NCBI RefSeq assembly: GCF_004135205.1
Contig: NZ_CP035490.1
Span: 6,377,501-6,441,500 of the forward strand
Length of the DNA: 64,000 nucleotides
Source: Hahella sp. KA22
Lineage (GTDB): Bacteria; Pseudomonadota; Gammaproteobacteria; Pseudomonadales; Oleiphilaceae
Direction: 5' to 3'
The notes under the pieces were generated by a model. The model made no database searches and was not told where the DNA came from. It saw only the letters and a list, made by a program, of their open reading frames with translations. This document shows, in pieces, positions 42,687-51,013 of this stretch. Position 1 is the stretch's first letter. Each line of letters begins with the position of its first letter. The position numbers and the translations under genes are program-made.

Positions 42687-43889
42687 ATGGCAGAAACTCT
42701 AGAGACAGATGTCGTCATTATCGGCGGGGGAATCGCTGGGCTATGGCTGAACTATCGGCTTCGCAAAGCGGGCTATAGCACGCTGCTATTGGAAAAGAAA
42801 ACCCTGGGGGGCGGACAAAGCGTGCGTTCACAGGGCATTATTCATGGCGGCGCAAAATACACCCTCAACGGAGCGCTAACCACCGCCGCTAACGCCATTT
42901 CGGAAATGCCGGATCGCTGGCGCGCCTGCCTCAAAGGCGAGGGAGACGTGGATCTCAGCTCTGCGCGCGTGCTCTCAGAATATCACTATATGTGGTCGCG
43001 CGACCGCCTGGTCTCCAAGCTGACCGCGTTCTTCGCCAGCAAGGCCGTACGCGGCAAAGTTTCTGGAGACGCAGCCATAGAGCGTCCCGCCGCATTCAAT
43101 ACGCCAAACTTCCATGGCAACTTCTATGCCCTGAACGAGTTAGTGCTGGATGTTCCCACTGTAATCAATGCGCTAATCACACCATTTAGCGATGGCATTC
43201 TCCAATATGATTGCACTCAGCCTGGCACATTAGTTCAGGACCAAGGGGAAATCGTGGAGATGCATCTGGTCGGCAAAAACAAGCGCGTGCGGGTCAAGGC
43301 CAAGCGCTTTATCCTCGCAGCGGGAGAAGGCAATGAAAGCGTCCTGCACGGCGCGCAACTGCATCGCCCTGCCATGCAACGCAGACCCCTGCACATGGTG
43401 ATCGTGCGCCATCAGTATCCGCACCCTGTTTACGCGCATTGCATTGGCGCCGGCTCCAAGCCGTTACTGACCATCACTACCCACTACATGCAGGACGGCC
43501 AGCCCGTCTGGTACTTGGGCGGCAATCTGGCGGAAACCGGAGTTGAGCTCGACCGCGAAACGCAGATCAATTCCGCCAAAACCCTGGTGAAAGATCTTCT
43601 CCCCTGGATTGATCTTGGCGAATCCCGCTGGTCCAGCTTCCTGATACACCGCGCGGAACCTCAGCAAAAAGGCATGCTGCGTCCGGATACGGCGTTCGTT
43701 CACAGCGAAAAGAATATTCTGACCTGCTGGCCAACCAAACTGGCGTTGACGCCCAATCTGGTCGACACCGTCATGGCGCAACTGCAGGCGGACGGCATTG
43801 AGCCCGGAACGCCAAGCGACCTGGGGGCGTTAGGCTTCCTTCCACGCCCCGGCATCAGCGCGCCAGTGTGGCAGGAGATGCTGTCATGA
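42687..43889 (+). CDS. FAD-dependent oxidoreductase of the DAO family
   Basis: A 400-residue flavoprotein with the dinucleotide-binding IIGGGIAG at 11-18 and LLEKKTLGGGQSVRSQG. This is the D-amino-acid-oxidase/glycine-oxidase fold, probably with covalent or tight FAD. The substrate is unknown. It overlaps the aldo-keto reductase gene by four bases (ATGA), and the same pairing occurs as PA4991-PA4992 in P. aeruginosa near waaA. The pair may act on one pathway, but nothing here says which. Confidence 0.85.
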   Translation: MAETLETDVVIIGGGIAGLWLNYRLRKAGYSTLLLEKKTLGGGQSVRSQGIIHGGAKYTLNGALTTAANAISEMPDRWRACLKGEGDVDLSSARVLSEYHYMWSRDRLVSKLTAFFASKAVRGKVSGDAAIERPAAFNTPNFHGNFYALNELVLDVPTVINALITPFSDGILQYDCTQPGTLVQDQGEIVEMHLVGKNKRVRVKAKRFILAAGEGNESVLHGAQLHRPAMQRRPLHMVIVRHQYPHPVYAHCIGAGSKPLLTITTHYMQDGQPVWYLGGNLAETGVELDRETQINSAKTLVKDLLPWIDLGESRWSSFLIHRAEPQQKGMLRPDTAFVHSEKNILTCWPTKLALTPNLVDTVMAQLQADGIEPGTPSDLGALGFLPRPGISAPVWQEMLS

Positions 43890-44662
43890 AATACCGCCCG
43901 CTTGGCGACACCGGCATCGAAGTCAGCCTGCTAGGCTTAGGCACGGTTAAACTGGGACGCGATCAAGGCGTAAAGTACCCCACCGCCTTCAAAATTCCCG
44001 ATGATCAGCAAGCTCTGGCGCTGATCGGTTTGGCGGAAGACCTGGGAGTAAACCTGATCGATACGGCGCCGGCCTACGGCTCCAGCGAGACCCGCCTGGG
44101 CGGACTGCTGCAAGGCCGTCGCCAGCGCTGGGTGATTTGCAGCAAAGTGGGCGAAGAGTTCGTTGATGGGCAGTCCTATTTCAACTTCACGCCGGAACAT
44201 ACCCGAATGAGCGTCGAGCGTAGCCTGCAACGGCTGCGCACCGACTATATCGACATCGTGCTAATCCATTCCGATGGCGACGACATGGCGATTCTGCAGA
44301 AAGAAGGCACGCTGCAAGCCCTGGCGGAACTAAAGTCTAAAGGAATGATTCGCGCCATCGGGCTCTCAGGCAAGACCGTGGAGGGCGGCATCGCCGCTCT
44401 GCAACAAGGCGATGTCGCCATGGTGACTTACAACCTGGAGCATCAGGAAGAAAAGCCCGTACTGGACTATGCGCAAGCGCATCAAAAGGGAGTATTGATC
44501 AAAAAGGCGCTGGCCAGCGGCCATATCTGCGTCGGCCCCCATGAAGATCCATTGCGGAAAAGCATGGAGTTCGTATTCGCCCATCCCGGCGTATCCAGCG
44601 CCATTATTGGCACCATCAATCCTGAGCACTTCAAAGAGAACGTCCGCGCGCTACCGGTGTAA
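43886..44662 (+). CDS. aldo-keto reductase family protein
   Basis: A 258-residue TIM-barrel oxidoreductase with the complete catalytic tetrad D59, Y64, K87 and H128 (DTAPAYG, CSKVG, LIHSDG). The start at 43886 is preceded by GGAG and overlaps the oxidoreductase stop; the frame is open to 43868. NADPH is the usual cofactor in the family. It lacks the extra C-terminal loops of many family members and is slightly short. Substrate unknown. Confidence 0.87.
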   Translation: MKYRPLGDTGIEVSLLGLGTVKLGRDQGVKYPTAFKIPDDQQALALIGLAEDLGVNLIDTAPAYGSSETRLGGLLQGRRQRWVICSKVGEEFVDGQSYFNFTPEHTRMSVERSLQRLRTDYIDIVLIHSDGDDMAILQKEGTLQALAELKSKGMIRAIGLSGKTVEGGIAALQQGDVAMVTYNLEHQEEKPVLDYAQAHQKGVLIKKALASGHICVGPHEDPLRKSMEFVFAHPGVSSAIIGTINPEHFKENVRALPV

Positions 44663-44694
44663 CGATAGCGCGCGTCGTTCCCAATCGAATTTCC

Positions 44695-45744
44695 TTACCC
44701 CTGCGCCAGCAGGCTGCGCAAATCGATAATCGCCGCATTCGCTCTGGAGATGAACGACGCCATAGTCAGCGAGTGGTTGGCAAGTACGCCAAAGCCGCTG
44801 CCGTTCAGAATGACCGGACTCCAAACCGCTTCCTGAGTCGCCTCCAGCTCCACGATAATCTGACGCAGACTGACCACCGCGTTCTTATCCCGCAGCACAT
44901 CGCCGAAGTCCACCTCAATGGCTTTGAGTATGTGAATCAACGCCCAGGCGGTGCCACGCGCTTCATAAAAGACATCGTCGATTTCCAGCCAGGAGGTCTT
45001 CAACTCCACTTCGCCCTGCCCCGGCGTTGACTGCTTCGCCGACTTGTCGCCAGCCAGCGCCATATCCAACTGCCGTTTGCCGACGCTTTCACTCAGGCGT
45101 TGCGACAAGCTGCCAAGACGCGTCTCCACATCAGACAGCCAGTTACGCAGGTTATCCGAACGGGCGTAAAACTGTGCGTCAGGCTTGTTTGGATCGGACA
45201 AACGGTTCAAATAACTGCGCAGCGCTTTCAATCCTCGGCGGTATTCGTCCTCAGTAGAGGGAATCACCCAGGAGCGGCTGTCAAAGTTAAACTGAGGCTC
45301 CGCCACTGTTAGGTCGCGGTCTTCCGTCGACTGACTTTGCGAACGGCTGATATCTTTACGCAAGGCGCGGCTCAGGTCTCTGACCTGAACCAGCACGCCA
45401 TATTCCCAATGGGAAATGTTGTCCAACCATAGGCCGGGTGGGAATACATCGTTGGAAATATAACCGCCCGGCTTTTCCAGTAAGGTGTCGACCAAGGTGA
45501 TAAGCGTCGCCGTGGTCGTGCTGCCGACGACCAGCGGACGGTTCTGATCCGTCACCACGCTTCTGGCGTTGGGTCCCACCTCAAATAGCTCTGGTTCAGA
45601 GCTCCAGTACCAACCCACAAATAATGCGACGACTAAATATACTCCCAGAGCGCCGCCAATCAATTTAGCCAAAAAACCACCTCCCACGTAATCGCCGAGT
45701 TCTTCTCCGCGTTCATTAAAAAAGTCTTTTATCGCCTGCCACAT
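44695..45744 (-). CDS. DUF2333 membrane protein
   Basis: A 349-residue protein with a short cytoplasmic start, one membrane segment (about 27-47, LIGGALGVYLVVALFVGW) and a large periplasmic domain. The start at 45744 follows GAGGAG; the frame is open to 45765. The rest contains no motif I can name beyond the DUF2333 pattern, for example NISHWEYGVLVQVRDLSRALR. It lies 38 bases downstream of the LapD-like gene on the same strand, so the two probably share a transcript. Function unknown; it may act on the periplasmic side of the same system. Confidence 0.75.
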   Translation of the reverse strand: MWQAIKDFFNERGEELGDYVGGGFLAKLIGGALGVYLVVALFVGWYWSSEPELFEVGPNARSVVTDQNRPLVVGSTTTATLITLVDTLLEKPGGYISNDVFPPGLWLDNISHWEYGVLVQVRDLSRALRKDISRSQSQSTEDRDLTVAEPQFNFDSRSWVIPSTEDEYRRGLKALRSYLNRLSDPNKPDAQFYARSDNLRNWLSDVETRLGSLSQRLSESVGKRQLDMALAGDKSAKQSTPGQGEVELKTSWLEIDDVFYEARGTAWALIHILKAIEVDFGDVLRDKNAVVSLRQIIVELEATQEAVWSPVILNGSGFGVLANHSLTMASFISRANAAIIDLRSLLAQG

Positions 45745-45782
45745 AGATATTGCCGCTCCTCGCAATCTTCAAGCTCCGCCGC

Positions 45783-47786
45783 TCACGGCGCCGCCATATG
45801 TGGCGGGCTTTCCTGAGGCCGAAAGAGATAATATCCCATTGCGCCGTCCACCCCGAGCTGCACCAGACTGTCCCAGTCGTCCTGGGACTCGACGCCCACC
45901 CCAATGACTTTAATGGCCTGTGAGTGCGCAATCTGCACGATGGAGCGCAAATAAAACTGATGCCCCTGATCTTTGTGTATATTTTTCACCAGACCCGGGT
46001 CGATTTTGATCATATCCACCGGACAACTTTTCAAATATCCGAACGGCATACCGGTAGAGCCGAATCGGCTGATGACGATACGGAAAGCCAGTTCATTACG
46101 CAACTGTAACAGACGATCAAACGCCGCCCAGGCCGCCTGCAATGCGTGCTCGGAAACTTCCAGCAGCAAGCGCGGACATTGCGCGGAAAAACGATGCAAT
46201 ATCGCACCAACCAGATCAGCGAACTCAGTCGACTGCATACTGGATACCGCCAGACTGACGCAAAACGCAGCATCCTCATGATGCTCCGCCAATCTTGTCA
46301 GCGCATCTTCCAACACTTGCGCATCCACTTTCAGCGCCAGGTTAAAGCGGTCCGCCATAGGGAGAAATTCCGCCGCCGCCAACACTCTTCCCTCCATGTT
46401 CATGCGCACAAGCGCCTGATGGAACAGGAAGCTCCGAGAGTCGTCGCTCAGAACTGGCTGAAAGTGCAAGTAGAATCCTTTATCCGCCAGTGTTGACAAC
46501 AATAAGGATTGCCACTCGGTCGCCATAAGCGGTTTCTGACCTGCTTCACGCCCGCTACTGCGTCCTTTGCGCCACGCATTCGTGCATGATTTTTGCGCCA
46601 CCCGCATCGCGAAGTCCGCCACCGACAGCACCTGCGCCAAGGGCGTTCGCCCCTCTGTATTGACCACCCCAATGTGGAGACGATTGGAGCCGCCCCAATT
46701 TTTAATCAACGGCAGCGACGTCAATCTCTCCAGCAAGCGCTCCGCCACGGCTTCCGCGCGACTGTCCGTCAAGCCGCTGAGAAAAACGGTGAAGCAACCG
46801 CCGCCACGGCGACCCACATAACTGCCGATATGCGACAGGCATTCGTCATGGATGACTTCCGCCATTTGCTTGAGCAGCGCATCCCCCTGTTCTCTTCCAA
46901 ACTGATCGTTGTACTCAGACAGGCCTGACAGCTGCGCCAAGAGCAACGCGCCAACACTGTCCCCATCGTCTCCCGCCAGCGCCGCCTGTAAGCGATTATC
47001 AAAGGACTGCCGGTTCAGCACGCCAGTGACGGAATCCAGCAGCGCCAATTTGCGCAGCGACTCGATCGTGGCCACCTGCTCTTCAAACGAACGTCGCAAA
47101 TGGTCCGCCATGCTGTTGACCGCCAACGTGACTTTCGCCAGTTCACGAGTGCCAGGAATTGGCAGCGAGACATCAAAGTGTTTGTCTTCAATCCGATGCG
47201 CCGCTTGCTCCAGCCGCTGCAAAGGGCGCAACAGACTGCTCAACAGCAAATGGAAAGCCGCAAATGCAAAAACAGTCACAACCGCAAACCAGGCCAGTTG
47301 ATTACGCAACGTCGCCCACAGCTCTCGATAGGCGATGCCTGGGTCGCTTTGCACCATCAAACGGCCGACCGGGCGCCAACCCGCGATAACCTCCGCTTCT
47401 CCTACCGGAGCCTGCAGGTCGAGCCAGCGCACAAACCATTTGGGTACGCCTTCCAAGTCCTTGGAGCTGGTTCGCGCCACAACAGAACGCCCTTCCTGGT
47501 CCAGAATGCGTATGCCTTGATAAGCGCCAGAGTCAAAGATGGCGTCAACCATGGAAGACGCAACCACCCAGTCCTGCGGGTCCGCCACGTGAGAAACGGA
47601 CAAACCCAACGATGTGGCGGAGTCTCTGGCGTGAGACTGTAGCTGATCCTGCAGGTACAACTTCTTCTGCCACAAATTAAGGCCGAACACGCCCCCTAAC
47701 AAAATCAGCAACATCGTGGAGATCAGACCCAGCATCAGCACTTTGATCGATCGTTTGTCACGCAATGCTTTATTATTATCAGTCAT
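45783..47786 (-). CDS. lapD: LapD-like inside-out c-di-GMP receptor with degenerate GGDEF and EAL domains
   Basis: The 667-residue protein has a membrane segment (17-38), a LapD/MoxY-type periplasmic domain (about 40-162) and a second membrane segment (165-186). HAMP (188-245), GGDEF-like (250-400) and EAL-like (430-660) domains follow. The periplasmic signature QLQSHARDSATSLGLS and MVDAIFDSGAYQGI matches LapD. The GGDEF motif is GGGCF (328-332), EAL is QAL (457-459), the DDFG loop reads ISRFG, and the EGVE acid is replaced by Gly, so neither activity should remain. LapD binds c-di-GMP and sequesters the protease LapG. The start at 47786 has GGAG upstream; the frame is open to 47882. Confidence 0.85.
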   Translation of the reverse strand: MTDNNKALRDKRSIKVLMLGLISTMLLILLGGVFGLNLWQKKLYLQDQLQSHARDSATSLGLSVSHVADPQDWVVASSMVDAIFDSGAYQGIRILDQEGRSVVARTSSKDLEGVPKWFVRWLDLQAPVGEAEVIAGWRPVGRLMVQSDPGIAYRELWATLRNQLAWFAVVTVFAFAAFHLLLSSLLRPLQRLEQAAHRIEDKHFDVSLPIPGTRELAKVTLAVNSMADHLRRSFEEQVATIESLRKLALLDSVTGVLNRQSFDNRLQAALAGDDGDSVGALLLAQLSGLSEYNDQFGREQGDALLKQMAEVIHDECLSHIGSYVGRRGGGCFTVFLSGLTDSRAEAVAERLLERLTSLPLIKNWGGSNRLHIGVVNTEGRTPLAQVLSVADFAMRVAQKSCTNAWRKGRSSGREAGQKPLMATEWQSLLLSTLADKGFYLHFQPVLSDDSRSFLFHQALVRMNMEGRVLAAAEFLPMADRFNLALKVDAQVLEDALTRLAEHHEDAAFCVSLAVSSMQSTEFADLVGAILHRFSAQCPRLLLEVSEHALQAAWAAFDRLLQLRNELAFRIVISRFGSTGMPFGYLKSCPVDMIKIDPGLVKNIHKDQGHQFYLRSIVQIAHSQAIKVIGVGVESQDDWDSLVQLGVDGAMGYYLFRPQESPPHMAAP

Positions 47787-47925
47787 GGCGACTCCGTCGG
47801 ATTTGATCACAGATTCAGCGCTTTCCGCCCAAACCACCCGCAGTTGACGCTTAAAGGTTTGCGCTACTACACAAATGCACAAGAATTTACATACACATAC
47901 AGTTTACGACTATATTTAAATAAAA

Positions 47926-47954
47926 TTGCCAAACTATACTGAAACTTATATCAA
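47926..47954 (+). promoter_or_regulatory. weak candidate promoter of the two-receiver cyclase gene
   Basis: TTGCCA and TATCAA are 17 bases apart in the 262-base spacer between the divergent LapD-like and cyclase genes. The -10 match is poor. Confidence 0.3.
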
Positions 47955-48048
47955 TACGTCCTGGCTTGAATTTTGTACTTGTAAATCAGGCGCATAGAAG
48001 AAAGACAAACTGGTTGCAACCACTAATGGAAGCGGATTTACCCTCTCT

Positions 48049-49665
48049 ATGACCATAGAAAGTCAACGGGACAAACTCAAGCAGCACTTCGCCGGTCGCG
48101 TAACGACACAGGCGCGCATTGTCCTGGAAGCATGGCAACAGTTGAAGCAAAGGAACTGGCAGGACAAACAGTGGTTTTCCGATTTCCAGCTTGCAACCGA
48201 TAAATTAGGTCGTTACGCAGCCCGTTTCGACATGACTGATCATCTGTGTATAGCGCAGTCGATCAACACCAGTCTCAAGAGCATCAGCCTGCGTAAAACC
48301 CCCGTCACTACTGCAGATATCCTTGCAGTGGAGCAGCAGGTTATGCAGTTGGCGACCGTCACCCAGCGCAAAACCGATCGCACCGACAGCAGCGCCAACC
48401 GAACCTATTTACGGTCACCGATCTATCTGGCCCTGAATCAGAAAGACCTGGCCCAGCGCATCGCTCAACAAATGCAGTTTTTTGGCTTTCGTGGCGAATT
48501 GTATTCCTCTCACGACACCCTGCAGGCGGCGACGCAGAAAAACAAACCTGAAACCATGATTGTCGACGTGGACTTTGGCGGCGAGAAAAATGCCGGCATC
48601 GAGTTGATTAAACGCATTCAGGGCAATCATGAAACGCCCATCCCCGTCATGTTCATCTGCCCACGTGAGGGTGATATCCAAACCCGCCTGGAGGCTGCGC
48701 GCTGCGGAGGCGAGGAGTTTGTAGAACGCACGCTGGACGCAGCGCAGCTGATCGAGAAAGTGGAGACTTACACTCGCTCCAGCGCGCATGACCCCTATCG
48801 CATCATGGTGGTGGATGATTCCAGAGCCCAGGCCGCATTTATGGAGAGCACTCTGCGCAAAGCGGGCATGACATCCAAGATCATCACCGACCCGATGCAG
48901 GTTTTGATCGCTCTGGAAGAGTTCTCTCCTGAAATCATCATCATGGACATGTACATGCCGGGCTGCACCGGAACAGAGCTGGCCAAAGTAATCCGGCAGC
49001 AGGACAAGTTCGTCAGCGTCCCGATTATTTATCTGTCCGCGGAAGACGACATCAACAAGCAGTTACACGCGATGAGCCTCGGCGGTGACGACTTCCTGGT
49101 GAAACCAATCAATCCTCGACACCTGATCGCCACAATTCACAACCGCGGGCGGCGGGCGCGCACATTGCACGCCATGATGATCCGCGACAGCCTGACCGGG
49201 CTTTACAATCACACCCATACGTTGAATCTGCTCAGCATGGAGATCAACAAGGCGAAGCAGACCGGCGAACCGCTCAGCTTCGCCATGATGGACATCGATT
49301 ACTTCAAGCGCATCAACGACACCCACGGCCACCCCGTTGGCGACAGAGTGTTGAAGAGCATGTCCCTGTTCCTGAAACAGCGACTGCGGAAGACTGACCA
49401 TATCGGCCGTTACGGCGGAGAGGAGTTCGCCGTGGTGCTCCCCAACACAGACGAGTGCGACGCCAAAAATATGATGAACGACATTCGCGAGCGTTTCGGA
49501 GAACTGATGCACCCCACCGAAGAAGACACGTTCAAGGTGACGTTCAGCTGCGGCATCGCCGCATATCAAGCCGGCAACACCCAACAGGTGCTGGCGCAAA
49601 AGGCGGATAAGGCGCTGTATGAAGCCAAACACGCAGGCCGTAACTGCGTAAAAGTGTTCAGGTAG
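48049..49665 (+). CDS. response-regulator diguanylate cyclase, REC-REC-GGDEF
   Basis: A 538-residue soluble protein: an N-terminal helical region (1-115), a degenerate receiver (122-240), a full receiver (250-368) with VVDD and phosphoacceptor D300 in IIMDMYMPG, and a GGDEF domain (376-538). The active-site motif is GGEEF (456-460), and the inhibitory I-site RKTD (447-450) lies five residues upstream. It should make c-di-GMP when phosphorylated. Architecture and place upstream of aroQ-accBC resemble, from memory, the biofilm cyclase GcbA/PA4843. The first receiver has lost its acidic pocket and conserved Lys, so only D300 is likely phosphorylated. It is divergent from the LapD-like gene. Confidence 0.88.
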   Translation: MTIESQRDKLKQHFAGRVTTQARIVLEAWQQLKQRNWQDKQWFSDFQLATDKLGRYAARFDMTDHLCIAQSINTSLKSISLRKTPVTTADILAVEQQVMQLATVTQRKTDRTDSSANRTYLRSPIYLALNQKDLAQRIAQQMQFFGFRGELYSSHDTLQAATQKNKPETMIVDVDFGGEKNAGIELIKRIQGNHETPIPVMFICPREGDIQTRLEAARCGGEEFVERTLDAAQLIEKVETYTRSSAHDPYRIMVVDDSRAQAAFMESTLRKAGMTSKIITDPMQVLIALEEFSPEIIIMDMYMPGCTGTELAKVIRQQDKFVSVPIIYLSAEDDINKQLHAMSLGGDDFLVKPINPRHLIATIHNRGRRARTLHAMMIRDSLTGLYNHTHTLNLLSMEINKAKQTGEPLSFAMMDIDYFKRINDTHGHPVGDRVLKSMSLFLKQRLRKTDHIGRYGGEEFAVVLPNTDECDAKNMMNDIRERFGELMHPTEEDTFKVTFSCGIAAYQAGNTQQVLAQKADKALYEAKHAGRNCVKVFR

Positions 49666-50006
49666 GCTCAAAGGCTCTGAACTCGCCGGTTTCCAGACAT
49701 CGTGGAAACCGCCTACAACAATGCGCTTATTGTGTTTTAAACAGAAGTATCAAGAATAGTTCACAGGATTGGGTTAAATTGCCGTTGTCGCCGTCATCAA
49801 GACGGCGACCTCAAAATTCCCGCTAAGTATGCGAACACCCTGTTTTTACTAGAAAAAACGCGTCAACTCTCTCCAGCGCAGCGCTACTACCAAAGTATGA
49901 CCGCAAAGTGCGGCAATCTGCTTGAATATAGTAGACAAAAGAGTCAAACTTCCGAAATCTTGCTTTTACTACACCTTAAATATCCGACAGATAAGGACAA
50001 GACGCC
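49666..50006. other. 341-base spacer with two perfect hairpins before aroQ
   Basis: GGTTTCCA/TGGAAACC (49688-49710, loop of seven) follows the cyclase stop and may end its transcript without a T run. GTCGCCGTC/GACGGCGAC (49787-49809, loop ATCAA) is a perfect 9-bp stem with no T run. No open frame of note is present. The aroQ promoter must lie further right, but I could not pick a convincing pair. Confidence 0.55.
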
Positions 50007-50450
50007 ATGGCAAGCATTCTAGTGTTGCACGGCCCTAATTTGAACTTATTGGGAACGCGCGAACCGGAAATTTATGGCGCAGAAACTTTAGACGATATTA
50101 ATTTCCGCCTGACGGAAATCGCCAGGCAAGCGGGCCACCATCTGCTGACGCTGCAAAGCAATGCAGAGTACGAATTGATTGATCGCATCCATGAAGCCAA
50201 GAAAGAAGGCGTGGATTTCATCATCATCAATCCAGCGGCCTTTACCCATACCAGCGTGGCGCTGCGCGACGCCCTTCTCGGCGTTGGCATTCCTTTCATT
50301 GAGACGCATTTGTCCAATGTGCACGCCCGTGAGGCGTTCCGCCACCATTCCTATTTCTCCGATGTCGCCGTCGGTGTGATATGCGGATTCGGCAGCCAGA
50401 GTTATGAACTCGCTTTGCAGGCCGCCTTTTCAAAGATTACCGGAAAATAA
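50007..50450 (+). CDS. aroQ: 3-dehydroquinate dehydratase, type II
   Basis: AroQ dehydrates 3-dehydroquinate to 3-dehydroshikimate in the shikimate pathway. The 147-residue protein starts with [19 protein letters not shown], where Y23 is the catalytic tyrosine, and carries [15 protein letters not shown] and [17 protein letters not shown]. All are standard for the dodecameric type II enzyme. AAGGA lies upstream of the ATG. It is 13 bases upstream of accB, as in Pseudomonas. Confidence 0.97.
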   Translation: MASILVLHGPNLNLLGTREPEIYGAETLDDINFRLTEIARQAGHHLLTLQSNAEYELIDRIHEAKKEGVDFIIINPAAFTHTSVALRDALLGVGIPFIETHLSNVHAREAFRHHSYFSDVAVGVICGFGSQSYELALQAAFSKITGK

Positions 50451-50463
50451 ATTACGAGAGCCT

Positions 50464-50922
50464 ATGATGGATATCAGAAAAGTAAAAAAACTTATTGAAC
50501 TGATTGAAGAATCAGATATCGCCGAAATCGAAATTAAAGAAGGCGATGATTCCGTACGCATCAGCCGTCGTCTGGCTGGCGCCGAGCCTGTATACGTTTC
50601 CGCCGCGACAATGGAAGCCCGTCCGGCCGCCGCCCCTGTTTCCGCTGCAGCGCCTGCCGCAGAAGCCGACGCAGGACCTCAATATAACGGTCATCTGGTC
50701 AAGTCGCCCATGGTTGGCACCTTCTATCGCGCGCCATCCCCTTCCGCGCCAGTGTTTGCTGAAGTTGGACAAACCGTCAAAGCCGGCGACGTACTGTGCA
50801 TTGTCGAAGCAATGAAGATGATGAACCAGATTGAAGCGGACAAGTCCGGCACGGTTGAAGCCATTCTGGTGGAAAACGGACAACCGGTGGAGTTTGACCA
50901 GCCGCTGTTCTCGATTGTTTAA
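50464..50922 (+). CDS. accB: acetyl-CoA carboxylase biotin carboxyl carrier protein
   Basis: AccB carries CO2 on biotin between biotin carboxylase and the carboxyltransferase, in the first committed step of fatty-acid synthesis. The 152-residue protein has an N-terminal helix region and an Ala/Pro-rich linker. The biotinyl domain has [13 protein letters not shown] and the modified K118 in [12 protein letters not shown]. The start at 50464 is followed by a second ATG. Biotin attachment needs BirA, not seen here. Confidence 0.97.
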   Translation: MMDIRKVKKLIELIEESDIAEIEIKEGDDSVRISRRLAGAEPVYVSAATMEARPAAAPVSAAAPAAEADAGPQYNGHLVKSPMVGTFYRAPSPSAPVFAEVGQTVKAGDVLCIVEAMKMMNQIEADKSGTVEAILVENGQPVEFDQPLFSIV

Positions 50923-50941
50923 GAGCCCCCATCCGGACTCT

Positions 50942-50999
50942 TCCCGCCCAGCGGGACATCCTGATCATTCCGGCGCAAGCCGGACGGCAATGTTTTTTT
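50942..50999 (+). promoter_or_regulatory. tandem hairpins and T run between accB and accC (possible partial terminator)
   Basis: TCCCGC/GCGGGA (50942-50956, loop CCA) and TCCGGC/GCCGGA (50969-50984, GCAA tetraloop) are both perfect, and seven T follow at 50993-50999. The T run is eight bases from the second stem, which is far for a strong terminator, so partial termination or transcript stabilisation is more likely. Confidence 0.5.
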
Positions 51000-51013
51000 A
51001 GGGTACTCCTACC

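Noticed and set aside
45783-47786. Active diguanylate cyclase or phosphodiesterase
   Set aside because: GGDEF reads GGGCF, EAL reads QAL and the DDFG loop and EGVE acids are lost, so a receptor role fits better.
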